From Maribacter algarum (ex Zhang et al. 2020) (GTDB taxonomy: Bacteria > Bacteroidota > Bacteroidia > Flavobacteriales > Flavobacteriaceae): a DNA stretch of 64,000 nt. The notes under the pieces were generated by a model. It was not told the DNA's origin, did no database searches, and saw only the letters and a list, made by a program, of their open reading frames with translations. How positions within the stretch are numbered: position 1 is the stretch's first letter; the number at the start of each line of letters is the position of its first letter. The stretch lies in the NCBI RefSeq assembly GCF_005885635.1, contig NZ_VATY01000002.1, positions 1-64,000 on the forward strand. The letters run 5' to 3'. The translations under genes and the position numbers were made by a program. This document shows positions 26,608-36,325 of the stretch, one piece after another.

Positions 26608-29466
26608 CTAGGGATTATACTGGGAAGGGGGAACACCAAATGTCTCACTGAAACATTTTGAAAAGTAACCGACATTTTCAAAACCAACCTTATAAGCAAT
26701 TTCGGTAACAGTTCCTGTATTTCCCTTAAGAAGTTGCGCCGCTCTTTTGAGTCGAATCAAACGGATAAATTCGGTAGTTGAATTACCGGTCGCTGATTTT
26801 AGTTTACGATGAAGTTTTGACCTACTCATAAACATTTCGTCTTTAAATTTTTCCACGTCGAAGGAAGAATCGCCAATATTTTCTTCCACAATTTGAATGG
26901 CTCGATCTAGAAATTTCTGATCCATTGATACTACCTCTTCATCTTTTTCCTGCAAGGATATGGCTAAGGTGCTTTTTGGAGTTACAGTCGATCCGTTTTC
27001 ATTTTCCCAGTTGGTTATTTTCAATTCGAATTCCCTTCTCCTTTGTTCAAACCTTCGACGATTTCTGAAAAAGAAGGTACCAACTAAAACAACGGCCAAC
27101 AAATAAGCTGCATATGCCCAATTTGTTCGCCATAAAGGAGGGCTAACAGCTATTTTAATTGATGCACCTTGGGTAGAATCGTTGTGAGCCCTTACCCAGA
27201 GTGTAGAACTTCCCGGATTTAAACCACTTAAGGTGATATTTTGCTTTCTGCCCAAATTATGCCATTGTTCATCATTACCAAGAAGCTGGTACTCATAATT
27301 ATGGTCAAGATTATTTGAGTAGTTGAGTTCGGCAAACTTTATCGTAATGGTATTTCGGTTATATGGAAGGGAGATTCTTTCGGCTCTTGATATGTTTTTG
27401 TCTAAAAAGGTGTTGAGGTCTAAATTGTTTCTATCGTCGGGCAGTTCGAAAGAGGTAAATACGATTTTTTCTGTTTTCGTTTCCTTTTTAATTGAAAGGG
27501 GGTAAAAGGCATTATATCCATTGATGCCTCCAAAAAAGAACTCACCTGAATCACTTTGATAATATGCACCCGCATTAAATTCTTCACTTTGAATTCCGTA
27601 TTCCGTTCCAAAATAATTAAATACTTCATTTTTAGAATCAAACCTGCATAAACCTGCATTGCTGGTAAACCAAACAAAACCTTGCAAATCAATTAAAATA
27701 CCATAGATTACATCATTTACCAGACCATTTCGAGTATCATAATGTTTAAATGACTCGTTAGATGGGTCAAAAATATTCAGTCCGCCCCCATAAGTACCTG
27801 ACCAGAGATAACCCTGTTTATCAAGTGCCAGACTAACCACGCTATTGTTGGCAAGAGATTTTGGTTCCGCAGGGTCATGAAGAAATTGTGTGAAAGCTCC
27901 CGATGAAGTATCCAAGCGAAGGAGACCATTTTCGTTGGTCCCAATCCAAAGAATGGATTTTTTATCGAAGCACAAGCTTCTTATGTAATATTGATGGTTA
28001 CCTTTTTTATGAGTTAGATAGCGTTTGGATTGTTTTGTTCTGGGGTCGTATTTCCACAAACCGTTTGCACCAACCCACAAATTACCATGAATATCAGTTG
28101 TCAGCGCGGGAACATGATTGATGGAATCTTTCTGCCCTGGTAGCGTGTAATATCGTTTGAAAATCCCTGATTTTTTATCAAAACTGTTCAAACCATGGTC
28201 CCAAGTTCCTATCCAAATTGTTCCATCAGAATCTTCAGCAAGGGAGCGAACCACATTTGAGGAGATTGTGGAAGGTTTACCAAGAGTGCTTGTGTAAACA
28301 ATATTGTTTCCAGAACTGGCATCGATTCGATTTAGCCCCTTGTGGGTTCCCACCCATAAGTCGCCATCGCGATCACGAAGCAATGCACGCACAGAGTTAT
28401 CACTAAGGCTATTTTCATTACCAGGTTCTTTTTTGAAATGTTCGAATTTAGTTTGATTTGGGTCATATTTGTTAATCCCTCCAGAAATCGTTCCTACCCA
28501 CAGTATTCCGGTTTCATCTTGAAATACAGAACCTACGGCATTTGAGCTTAGGCTTCGACGATTGTTTAAATCGTGTACATAGTTTTGAAAGCTTCCTGTT
28601 TTTTTATCAAACAAGATTAGTCCATTTCCAATTGACCCCAGCCATAACTTTTCATTTGTAGCTTTTCTAACACAAAAGATTTTGGTTGATCCTTTAATCG
28701 AATTTTGAAGGCCAAAGAAGTTAAATTTTTTAGATGCTTTGGTTTTTGTATTGAACTTCGTAATACCTTTATCAGTCGCAACCCACAAGTATTGTTCGTC
28801 AAATAGCAAATCTCCATCAAATGACTTTTCGAAAGACATTTGGATAATGGGTTCCGAAAATCTTCCATTTTTATAGTTTAATTTTTCAAGTGTCTCGGTA
28901 GTATGTACCCAAAGGTTTCCCTCTTTGTCTTTGGCCGTTGAAACGACATGATAGGGTTCATTACTGTTCGATGGAAGAATGGGAATGAAGCCTAAGGTCG
29001 CGTCATACTTATAGAGTCCATTTCCTGTTCCTACTAATAGGTTTCCATCGGCATCCTTTTCAAGAGAGGTTATACTTTGACTACCTGAGTTTTTTGAGTT
29101 TTTGGAATTTTGGAGAAATCGTTGAAATTTTTCGGTGTTAGGATTAAAGTAGTTCAGACCATTTTTTGTACCAACCCATAAAAATCCATCTTTCTCCTCC
29201 ATAATAGAAAGAATATAACTGTTACTAAGACTTTCTTTATCGTTCGGTTGATGCCTATAAACTTTAAAATTACTACCGTCGTACCTATTGAGCCCATCTT
29301 CAGTGCCAAACCACATAAAGCCTTCGCTATCTTTTATAATTGGAGCTACGGAAGATTGGGACAAACCATCTTCAAGGCTAAGGTGTTTAAAATTGTTCTG
29401 TATTCCTTGTCCATTTCCGTAAAAGGAAAGAAGTAAATAAATATAACCAACGAGATTGAATCTCAT
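26608..29466 (-). CDS. Membrane propeller-AraC one-component regulator
   Basis: 952 residues. Signal peptide, then two Reg_prop beta-propellers (about 25-670; many FMWFGTEDGLNRYDG-type blades), Y_Y_Y domain (about 700-765), one TM segment (about 775-795), a short linker, and a C-terminal AraC HTH (about 850-950: MSRSKLHRKLKSATG, VTEIAYKVGFENVGYFSKCF). There is no histidine kinase, ATPase or receiver domain between TM and HTH. The family's usual hybrid two-component phospho-chain is therefore absent, and ligand binding must act directly on a membrane-tethered DNA-binding domain. It lies between the exported cluster and the oxidoreductase on the same strand, which are likely targets. Confidence 0.9.
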   Translation of the reverse strand: MRFNLVGYIYLLLSFYGNGQGIQNNFKHLSLEDGLSQSSVAPIIKDSEGFMWFGTEDGLNRYDGSNFKVYRHQPNDKESLSNSYILSIMEEKDGFLWVGTKNGLNYFNPNTEKFQRFLQNSKNSKNSGSQSITSLEKDADGNLLVGTGNGLYKYDATLGFIPILPSNSNEPYHVVSTAKDKEGNLWVHTTETLEKLNYKNGRFSEPIIQMSFEKSFDGDLLFDEQYLWVATDKGITKFNTKTKASKKFNFFGLQNSIKGSTKIFCVRKATNEKLWLGSIGNGLILFDKKTGSFQNYVHDLNNRRSLSSNAVGSVFQDETGILWVGTISGGINKYDPNQTKFEHFKKEPGNENSLSDNSVRALLRDRDGDLWVGTHKGLNRIDASSGNNIVYTSTLGKPSTISSNVVRSLAEDSDGTIWIGTWDHGLNSFDKKSGIFKRYYTLPGQKDSINHVPALTTDIHGNLWVGANGLWKYDPRTKQSKRYLTHKKGNHQYYIRSLCFDKKSILWIGTNENGLLRLDTSSGAFTQFLHDPAEPKSLANNSVVSLALDKQGYLWSGTYGGGLNIFDPSNESFKHYDTRNGLVNDVIYGILIDLQGFVWFTSNAGLCRFDSKNEVFNYFGTEYGIQSEEFNAGAYYQSDSGEFFFGGINGYNAFYPLSIKKETKTEKIVFTSFELPDDRNNLDLNTFLDKNISRAERISLPYNRNTITIKFAELNYSNNLDHNYEYQLLGNDEQWHNLGRKQNITLSGLNPGSSTLWVRAHNDSTQGASIKIAVSPPLWRTNWAYAAYLLAVVLVGTFFFRNRRRFEQRRREFELKITNWENENGSTVTPKSTLAISLQEKDEEVVSMDQKFLDRAIQIVEENIGDSSFDVEKFKDEMFMSRSKLHRKLKSATGNSTTEFIRLIRLKRAAQLLKGNTGTVTEIAYKVGFENVGYFSKCFSETFGVPPSQYNP

Positions 29467-29531
29467 AACTTTCTTTATAAAATCAATGGGACGGATAGAA
29501 TTTGCTTAAAGACCATAATTTGAAGTAAGGT

Positions 29532-30908
29532 TTAGACCTTGTCTGGATATGGATGTTCATAACCATCCCGATAGGTTCTTTGCAATAATTTTGTGGCCTC
29601 AGGGTCATCAACCACAGTTCTAGTGATTGGATTATAAACTAATGCACGACCTAAATCCATCGACAAATTTGCTAAGATGCAACTTGCTGTGGAAATATGA
29701 CCCTCCTCAATATCCGCAATAGGTCTTGAATTATTGTTGATGGCATCTATGAAGTCTAGCATATGTCTACGAGTAGCGGGAGCAGCATTCAACTCATTAT
29801 CCTTTTCAATTAAATCTTCAGGATATTTTTCCTTTTCATAAAGGACTTCAAAATGAATAGGTTCCAAATCTTTGTCATATGGAACAAAATCAGCTTTCAT
29901 TGTACTTCCTGAGAGAGCTCCTTTTTCACCATATAATTTAAAAGACCAAGGGTATTCTGGATCTGCGGGAGTTCCCCAAGTGCGATGTTGCCAAACACAG
30001 TTAAGCTCGTCATGTTCGAAAATTGCAGTTTGTGTATCCGCTATATTCGATTTGCCTTCGGTTTGAACGTATATCCCTCCAGTTGCCGTTATTTTTTTTG
30101 GCCAACCTAGTTGTAACATCCAACGAACCGTATCATACATATGTACGCACATATCTCCGGTTATGCCATTTCCATATTCCATAAAAGTTCGCCACCATCT
30201 GCGATGGGGAAGTCCGTCGTAAGGTCGTAAAGGAGCTGGGCCTGTCCACATTTCATAGTCCAAGAAATCTGGAACTTCCTGTAATGGCGGATTATCATTG
30301 GCTCGCATATGGTAGTAACAACACATTTCAACATGCTTGATTTTTCCTAAAAGTCCGGCATCTACAATCGTCTTTTTTGCATCAATAAGGTGTGGAGTGC
30401 TTTTACGTTGCGTACCTACTTGCACAACTCTGTTGTACTTCCGAGCGGCAGCTACCATTGCCTCTCCCTCTAATACATCAACACTTATCGGTTTTTGAAC
30501 ATAAACATGACATCCGGCTTTTAGCGCATCTATGCATTGCAGGGCATGCCAATGATCAGGGGAACCGATAAGAACGATATCCAATTTGCTTTCCGCGAGG
30601 AGTTTTTTATAATCTCCGTACATTTTTGGTTTCTTCTTGGATTTTTGCCGCTCTGCTACCTGTGACGCAGTACTTTCTAAAAAGTTCTTGTCTACATCGC
30701 AAACAGCAATCACATTAACATCGGCTACTTGTATTATTTTGAACAAGTCACTTGTACCATACCACCCACAGCCGATGAGGCCAACCCTCCATGGCTTATC
30801 GCGATAAGAAGATTCAAAGCCGTAAGCACCTATTGAGCTTAGGGCTAAAGCCGCGGAGGTACCTTTAATAAAGCTCCTACGGTTGATATAAAATGTTCTT
30901 GTTTCCAT
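29532..30908 (-). CDS. Tat-exported Gfo/Idh/MocA family oxidoreductase
   Basis: 458 residues. The N-terminus carries a Tat signal (NRRSFIKGTSAALALSSIG). The NAD(P)-binding Rossmann motif is VGLIGCGWYG, then AVCDVD and SPDHWHALQCIDALKAG. The family's catalytic Lys is in VYVQKPIS, with the C-terminal beta-sheet domain after it. Tat export with a pre-bound nucleotide is typical for the glycosidase-like and 3-keto-sugar members of this family. The substrate is unknown, but a periplasmic sugar or glycoside is likely. It lies 66 bp upstream (by transcription) of the propeller-AraC gene and may be co-regulated with it. Confidence 0.92.
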   Translation of the reverse strand: METRTFYINRRSFIKGTSAALALSSIGAYGFESSYRDKPWRVGLIGCGWYGTSDLFKIIQVADVNVIAVCDVDKNFLESTASQVAERQKSKKKPKMYGDYKKLLAESKLDIVLIGSPDHWHALQCIDALKAGCHVYVQKPISVDVLEGEAMVAAARKYNRVVQVGTQRKSTPHLIDAKKTIVDAGLLGKIKHVEMCCYYHMRANDNPPLQEVPDFLDYEMWTGPAPLRPYDGLPHRRWWRTFMEYGNGITGDMCVHMYDTVRWMLQLGWPKKITATGGIYVQTEGKSNIADTQTAIFEHDELNCVWQHRTWGTPADPEYPWSFKLYGEKGALSGSTMKADFVPYDKDLEPIHFEVLYEKEKYPEDLIEKDNELNAAPATRRHMLDFIDAINNNSRPIADIEEGHISTASCILANLSMDLGRALVYNPITRTVVDDPEATKLLQRTYRDGYEHPYPDKV

Positions 30909-31264
30909 AATTGATAGTTAAGGATGTTCGTAATGTGCGTACTAATAAGGATGGTATAAGTTACTAAATCCATTTAAGTACTTGTGTTATTTAGATGTTA
31001 TTAGGTGTGAATTTAATCGTTGTAGACAGACTTCAACAGAGTTATTTTGCTAGAAGAAAAGCCTAAAATAGGAAGATTAAAAAATTAAAAAGTACTGATT
31101 GAGCTGTTCTTAAACAAAGCAATTTCTATTTTACTTACATCAAAAATCAGAATATCCTACAACATTTTTAAGGGTTTTTACAACAAATTGTTTGATTAAC
31201 AGTTGTTAATGTATATATTTATTAAAGTTAATTATTGGTTAGTAAGTATATATAAATTATCGAT
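30909..31264. other. Divergent intergenic region, no gene
   Basis: AT-rich promoter region between the oxidoreductase (minus) and the receiver-LRR operon (plus). No open frame of note. It contains a well-formed flavobacterial promoter for the plus-strand operon (31192-31221), listed separately. No clear operator repeat was recognised. Confidence 0.6.
31192..31221 (+). promoter_or_regulatory. Promoter of the receiver-kinase-LRR operon
   Basis: TTG (31192-31194), a 19-bp spacer, then TATATTTA (31214-31221) match the Bacteroidota housekeeping -33/-7 consensus except for the last base of the -7 box. Transcription would begin about 35 bp before the 31265 start. Confidence 0.65.
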
Positions 31265-31684
31265 ATGCCTGACTTAAAAAATTGTAAGAAATATTCCCAA
31301 ATTTTTCTAGTAGACGACTTCGACATGTCGAATCTGTTCCATTCGGCAATATTTAAAAAACTTCAAATTGGGGAGAATATTAACATATTTATCAATCCTG
31401 AAAATGCCCTGAAAGACATTCGTTTGAAGCTCGATAAAGCTACAAAAATTTTAATCTTGCTTGATGTTAATATGCCTGAAATGAATGGGTTTGAATTTTT
31501 GGATATTATGGTAAGAGAGCATTTTCCTTGTAAGATTGATGTTATCATCGCAACGTCTTCCATTTCTGAGGTGGATAGAGCAAAAGCGCTGGAATACCCT
31601 GAATTTGTTAAGGGTTTTGTGACAAAGCCAGTGAAAATTGATGACTTGAAAGTTATTTTAGAACCTTTAAACAAAGCGATTTAA
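31265..31684 (+). CDS. Single-domain response regulator
   Basis: 139-residue CheY-like receiver with no output domain. The acidic pocket is in FLVDDFD, the phospho-acceptor is Asp67 (ILLDVNMPEMNGFEF), the switch Ser/Thr is in ATSSIS, and the Lys is in VTKPVK. It is the first gene of an operon with another free receiver (33 bp away), a membrane PAS kinase and two secreted LRR proteins. It probably shuttles phosphoryl groups from the kinase or acts by protein contact. Confidence 0.9.
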   Translation: MPDLKNCKKYSQIFLVDDFDMSNLFHSAIFKKLQIGENINIFINPENALKDIRLKLDKATKILILLDVNMPEMNGFEFLDIMVREHFPCKIDVIIATSSISEVDRAKALEYPEFVKGFVTKPVKIDDLKVILEPLNKAI

Positions 31685-31717
31685 GAGCGATACATTCATA
31701 TTTAAAAATTATGTCCT

Positions 31718-32131
31718 ATGCAAAAATTCACTTATGATACCGTCTATATTGTTGATGACAATAATACAGCAAATCTTGTTCATGAACACTTGTTAAAAAG
31801 AATTTGTGTTGCACCTCAAATCAAAAGTTTTACCAATCCTTTAAGGGCATTGAAAAAATTGAATCTAGAGCTTTTGGCAGATGAGAAACAGATATTGGTT
31901 TTACTTGATATCCATATGCCTGAAATGAATGGTTTTGAATTTTTAAATGCCTTTTCACTGTTTTCTGTGAACAATGAGTTAGTTGATGTGGTTATGGTAA
32001 GTTCATCAATTGATGAAAAGGAAATACAGCAGGGATTGGAGTATCCTATTGTAAGAAAAATAATAACCAAACCATTGAAAGAAACTCAACTATTGGATTT
32101 CATTAAACAGAAGGGAATAATTTCTGCTTAG
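31718..32131 (+). CDS. Single-domain response regulator
   Basis: 137-residue receiver. The acidic pair is in YIVDDNNT, the phospho-acceptor is Asp64 (VLLDIHMPEMNGFEF), the switch residues are in VSSSID and the Lys is in ITKPLK. It resembles the preceding receiver, which suggests duplication followed by divergence. It lies 66 bp before the kinase gene. No output domain. Confidence 0.9.
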   Translation: MQKFTYDTVYIVDDNNTANLVHEHLLKRICVAPQIKSFTNPLRALKKLNLELLADEKQILVLLDIHMPEMNGFEFLNAFSLFSVNNELVDVVMVSSSIDEKEIQQGLEYPIVRKIITKPLKETQLLDFIKQKGIISA

Positions 32132-32197
32132 AACATTTTTTTGTCAAGAAAATCAGGTAGATAGTTGAATTATTACATCACCTTAAGATTGTAAGTA

Positions 32198-33934
32198 ATG
32201 ATTAAAAACACACTTAATCAGCAAAATGTGTCTTTCGCTCACATCAGAAAAACCATAATATTTGGCTTTTTTCTGGCTGGATTTCTTGTGATTTTTTTGA
32301 CCATAGGTATGGTAGTATTTCTAAACGAAGCGCAAAATGATAGTATTACTAAAGATTTAACAAGTCGTCAAAGTTTTGAAAATTTGAAGCACTTTTTAAC
32401 GCTTGCGATGATATCATTTACATTAACCTTAGTCGGTTTATATAAATTTTTGGCTAAACCAATAATGGAAACATTACGTGTAAATTTCGAGGAACTTAAC
32501 CGCCAAGCCGAACAAAGTACTTCGATACTAGAGAATACATCTGACTTGATTTGGGCCATTGACTCTGATTTCAAATTATTAGCCTTTAACTCTTCTTTTG
32601 CTAAACTAATGAAATATCAGGGCGGTAACTCTCCTAAGATAGGTGATAGTATTCTTTCAAAGAATTACTCAATGTTAAGTTTTTCAATTAAAAAAAAGCT
32701 ATACGAGAAAGCATTAGCAGGTGAAAGTTTTGAAACGGACTTTAAATTAAATGGAGATGATCGAACTCAATATTTCGAGCTCTCTTTTCATCCAATTTAT
32801 GATAAAAACAAAGCTGTTTCTGGATGTAGTGTTTTTAGAAAAAACATCACACTGCGTGTTGAAATGTATCGAGAACTCGAGAAAAAAGAAGGATTCTTAA
32901 AAGAAGCCCAGGAAATAGCAAATATCGGGCATTGGAACTGGAATATGGTTACTGATGAAATTCAATGGTCTGATCAACTTTACAAGGTTTTTGGTCTTGA
33001 TTACCAAACTTTTGAAGCAAACTATGAAGGTTTAATGAACGTTATTCATCCTGAAGACCAAGAAGCTTTCGGGGTAAGTGTTGAAAATTGCCTCACGAAA
33101 AAAGATTTGCTCGATATAGTACATCGTATAGTAATGCCCGACGGTAGTATTCGATATGTTCATCAAAAGGGAAAAGCTTACTTTTTAGAAGACGAAACAC
33201 CTTCAAGAATGGCTGGTACCATTCAAGATGTTACTCAGCTTGAAGAAGCACGTCAACAGAACATCAGGCAATATAATGAACTCCAAAATTTCGTCTATAT
33301 TATTTCTCATAATGTTAGAGCGCCCATAGCTACTTTACAAAGTTTAGTTGATATCATAGAACCGGGCAATGAATCTTTAAATGCTGAGATTTTACCAAGC
33401 ATAGAAACAACTGTTGAAACTTTGGATCGAACCATCAAAGACTTGAATTATTCACTTGCATTAAAAAACATTCAAGAAAAGAATTTCGAAGAAGTAGATC
33501 TTCGAAAAGTATTCAGAGATATAGAGCATCTACTTGCAATTCATATTGACGCTTCTAAAGCCACTATAGAGTATAACCTTTCGAAAGCCCCAAAAGTAAA
33601 GGGCATAAAAAGTTATTTTACTAATATTTTATTCAATTTGGTTATGAATTCCATTGATTACAAAGCAGAAGACAGACCTCTCCATATAAAGATAACTTCT
33701 CAATCCAATTCACAGGAGGGAATGGAAATTATCGTTGCTGATAACGGCAAGGGCATGGATCTCAACTCGGAAAAAAGAAAACGCATTTTTGATATGTATG
33801 GAAGACTTAGTGGAACATCAAATGGCAGGGGTATGGGGCTCTATTTAGCAAAAACACAAGTGGAGGTTATGAACGGAGCTATTTGTGTTGAAAGCGAACC
33901 CAATAGAGGAACAACGTTTAAAGTAGTATTCTAA
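32198..33934 (+). CDS. Membrane PAS-domain sensor histidine kinase
   Basis: 578 residues. Two TM segments (about 18-42 and 66-86) flank a very short extracytoplasmic loop. Two cytoplasmic PAS domains follow (about 105-225, and 235-350 with GHWNWNMVTDEIQWSDQLYKV). The dimerisation/phospho-acceptor helix has the His in YIISHNVRAPI. The ATPase has an N box (NILFNLVMNSIDYK), G1 (DNGKGMD) and G2 (GRGMGLYLAK). There is no attached receiver, so the three free receivers of the operon (31265, 31718, 35819) are the obvious phosphoryl acceptors. The small loop suggests the signal is sensed in the membrane or cytoplasm. Confidence 0.9.
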   Translation: MIKNTLNQQNVSFAHIRKTIIFGFFLAGFLVIFLTIGMVVFLNEAQNDSITKDLTSRQSFENLKHFLTLAMISFTLTLVGLYKFLAKPIMETLRVNFEELNRQAEQSTSILENTSDLIWAIDSDFKLLAFNSSFAKLMKYQGGNSPKIGDSILSKNYSMLSFSIKKKLYEKALAGESFETDFKLNGDDRTQYFELSFHPIYDKNKAVSGCSVFRKNITLRVEMYRELEKKEGFLKEAQEIANIGHWNWNMVTDEIQWSDQLYKVFGLDYQTFEANYEGLMNVIHPEDQEAFGVSVENCLTKKDLLDIVHRIVMPDGSIRYVHQKGKAYFLEDETPSRMAGTIQDVTQLEEARQQNIRQYNELQNFVYIISHNVRAPIATLQSLVDIIEPGNESLNAEILPSIETTVETLDRTIKDLNYSLALKNIQEKNFEEVDLRKVFRDIEHLLAIHIDASKATIEYNLSKAPKVKGIKSYFTNILFNLVMNSIDYKAEDRPLHIKITSQSNSQEGMEIIVADNGKGMDLNSEKRKRIFDMYGRLSGTSNGRGMGLYLAKTQVEVMNGAICVESEPNRGTTFKVVF

Positions 33935-33985
33935 AATAATTAAAACTTGACTTTTCTAGTATTCATCAAAAAGCTCATTAAAATC

Positions 33986-34885
33986 ATGAATGTCTCAATC
34001 AGATTGACTTACCTTTTACCTTTTTTCTTAGTTCTTTTTCAAACTATTCATGGAAATGTTTCTGATAATGAAAGGAAGATTTTATTGGATTTATACAAAT
34101 TTACTTCGGGAGATAAATGGATAAAACCATGGCCGCTATCAGAACCCGTTTCAACCTGGCATGGTGTTGGTTTAGAGAAGGGGAAAGTGGTATCTATTTC
34201 GCTTTTTGATAACAATCTCACAGGGAAAATTCCAGCTTCTCTTGGAAAGCTTAAATATTTGAAGGAATTAAACCTAGCCTTTAATTCACTACAGGGGAAT
34301 ATTCCAGAAAACATAGTACTTCTAAAAAACTTAGAAATATTACGGCTAGGAAGAAACAAATTGACCGGTTCAATACCTAATAATATTGGATGTCTTGAAA
34401 AGCTCTCAATATTGGAGTTATTTGACAATAGCTTGAGCGGAAGCATTCCCAATTCCATAGGTGAACTAGATCATCTTAAATGGATGTTTCTTTCAAATAA
34501 TTTTTTGTCAGGCCACCTTCCAGAAGCCTTGAGCAATCTATTGGATTTAGAGCGGTTGGAATTATCCAATAATCGTTTCGAGGGCAAGATACCTAGTAGT
34601 TTTGGCCAACTCTTGAATCTTGAAACTCTTACGCTAGCGGAGAATAAATTAACGGTACAGTACACAGATTATATATTGAAGCTTCCGAATTTGAAATTAC
34701 TTCAATTACAAGGTAACAAAATTGATTTGAGACAGAACGGTATTTCAAATATCGATAACAAGAACTTCTCCCTTTTTCAATTCGAGGGGAAGCTTATTTA
34801 TCCAAATCGGGAAAAAGTTGAAATTCATGATAAGATAATTAAGACTGGTTTGGCCGAATCGCACTTTGAAGACTTCAATGATTAA
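33986..34885 (+). CDS. Secreted plant-type leucine-rich repeat protein
   Basis: 299 residues. The ATG at 33986 gives a signal peptide (LTYLLPFFLVLFQTIHG). The upstream in-frame TTG at 33947 is less likely. A cap region resembling plant receptor-kinase N-termini (NERKILLDLYKFTSGDKW) is followed by about seven LRRs of the plant-specific consensus (for example NKLTGSIPNNIG, NSLSGSIPNSIG). It lacks a TM segment or sorting domain and so should be periplasmic or surface-released. It lies 51 bp after the kinase and is paralogous to the next gene. It is a plausible ligand-binding partner of the pathway. Confidence 0.88.
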   Translation: MNVSIRLTYLLPFFLVLFQTIHGNVSDNERKILLDLYKFTSGDKWIKPWPLSEPVSTWHGVGLEKGKVVSISLFDNNLTGKIPASLGKLKYLKELNLAFNSLQGNIPENIVLLKNLEILRLGRNKLTGSIPNNIGCLEKLSILELFDNSLSGSIPNSIGELDHLKWMFLSNNFLSGHLPEALSNLLDLERLELSNNRFEGKIPSSFGQLLNLETLTLAENKLTVQYTDYILKLPNLKLLQLQGNKIDLRQNGISNIDNKNFSLFQFEGKLIYPNREKVEIHDKIIKTGLAESHFEDFND

Positions 34886-34896
34886 AACTCAACGAA

Positions 34897-35805
34897 ATGA
34901 AAAAAAATAGCTTACTAAAGGAATTTTATAAAAGGACTCTACTTACCCTATTACTTAGTAGTTGCTATTATTTTGTTGTTGGACAAATTACAAATAATGA
35001 ACATATAGCACTTCTTGAACTTTATGATAATACAAATGGGAAAGAATGGACTAATAAATGGGACTTAGAGAAACCTGTTTCCGAGTGGTATGGTATTACG
35101 GTGAACGAGGGCAATGTGGTATCAATCAATCTTTTTAATAACAATCTTGTTGGGAATATATCCGAAAGCATTAAAGAATTTACTCAGCTCAAAACCTTGA
35201 ATCTTGCCTTTAACAAATTGAGCGGTGAGATACCCCAAAACCTAATGATGTTGTCGAATTTAGAAGTGTTAAAGCTTGAGATGAATCGCCTTAGAGGGAG
35301 GCTGCCAGAAGTTATGGGTAACCTTGAAAGCTTAACTGAATTTACGGTATTTAATAATTTTTTATCAGGTGAAATTCCACCAAGTATCGGAAAAATTAAA
35401 AAGCTTAAAGTATTGAACCTTTCCAGCAATAATTTTAGGGGTGCAATTCCAGATACAATTGGTAAGCTTGAAAATCTTGAGGTTTTGGGACTTTTCGAAA
35501 ACTCTTTGGATGGTTTTATTCCTTCGGAAATTGGAAACTTATTTAAGCTTAAAGAACTTGTGCTCGCGAATAACCAGCTCAATGGGGAAATTCCGGAAGA
35601 GCTTGGTCAATTAGCAAGTTTGCGAATTTTTCAAATACAAAACAATCGTTTCGATTCAATTAAGAATTTGGATAAAATGAATTCAGAAACTTTTCTTGTC
35701 TTTGATTATGACAAAAAAGATACTGACTTGAAGTTCAAGAAAATTAACGCCACTAAGACTAGAATGGTTGATACAAAATTCGAGGATGATGACAATGACA
35801 ACTAA
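34897..35805 (+). CDS. Secreted plant-type leucine-rich repeat protein (paralogue)
   Basis: 302 residues. N-terminal hydrophobic segment (LLTLLLSSCYYFVVG), the same cap (NNEHIALLELYDNTNGKEW) as the upstream gene, then about seven plant-type LRRs (NKLSGEIPQNL, NFLSGEIPPSIG, NQLNGEIPEELG). The two LRR genes are 11 bp apart and clearly derive from a tandem duplication. The C-terminus is acidic (EDDDNDN). The Cys in LSSCYY could be read as a lipobox, but this is uncertain. It is followed by a receiver gene starting within 14 bp. Confidence 0.88.
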   Translation: MKKNSLLKEFYKRTLLTLLLSSCYYFVVGQITNNEHIALLELYDNTNGKEWTNKWDLEKPVSEWYGITVNEGNVVSINLFNNNLVGNISESIKEFTQLKTLNLAFNKLSGEIPQNLMMLSNLEVLKLEMNRLRGRLPEVMGNLESLTEFTVFNNFLSGEIPPSIGKIKKLKVLNLSSNNFRGAIPDTIGKLENLEVLGLFENSLDGFIPSEIGNLFKLKELVLANNQLNGEIPEELGQLASLRIFQIQNNRFDSIKNLDKMNSETFLVFDYDKKDTDLKFKKINATKTRMVDTKFEDDDNDN

Positions 35806-35818
35806 TAAAAGGAAAAAT

Positions 35819-36244
35819 ATGATGAAGAAGAAACTAAAAACAGTACTTCTATTAGACGATAATGGGGCAACCAATACTATTCACACAAAATTTATTACAA
35901 AAGTGAATTTTGCTGATGAAATCTTGAAATTTCAATGTGCCGTTAAAGCACTGGCATATTTGAAATCTGTAACTCCATTAACCCCCGATTTAATTTTTGT
36001 CGATATCAATATGCCGAATATAAACGGTTGGGAATTCTTAAGAAAGTTTGAAAAGATGAGTGATGTAGAAAAAAAGAATTCGATAGTTGTTTTGCTTTCA
36101 ACATCACTAAGTACAGAAGATAGGGAAAAAGCAGGAAAAATGAAGATTATAGATAAAGTAAGATTAAAGCCATTAACTGTTAAAGCGGTACAAGAGATAG
36201 TCACCGACTTTTTTCTTTATAATGAGCCATTAAAAATTGCCTAG
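35819..36244 (+). CDS. Single-domain response regulator
   Basis: About 141 residues if translated from the ATG at 35819. Other in-frame starts (35795, 35786) overlap the LRR gene, so the start is uncertain. The receiver is complete: acidic pair in LLLDDNGA, phospho-acceptor Asp in IFVDINMPNINGWEF (about residue 62), switch residues in LLSTSLS, Lys in RLKPLT. It is the third free receiver of the operon, placed after the LRR genes. Confidence 0.87.
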   Translation: MMKKKLKTVLLLDDNGATNTIHTKFITKVNFADEILKFQCAVKALAYLKSVTPLTPDLIFVDINMPNINGWEFLRKFEKMSDVEKKNSIVVLLSTSLSTEDREKAGKMKIIDKVRLKPLTVKAVQEIVTDFFLYNEPLKIA

Positions 36245-36325
36245 TTAACAAATGAAATAAGAAGTATAAAGTTTGATTTTTAAGAAGTAATGAACAACTA
36301 AGAAAAGAATTAAAAACCAAAAGAA

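Noticed and set aside
29248-29436. Open frames opposite the propeller-AraC gene and many similar frames opposite other long genes
   Set aside because: They are antisense shadows of strong coding genes, with no domain or start context of their own.
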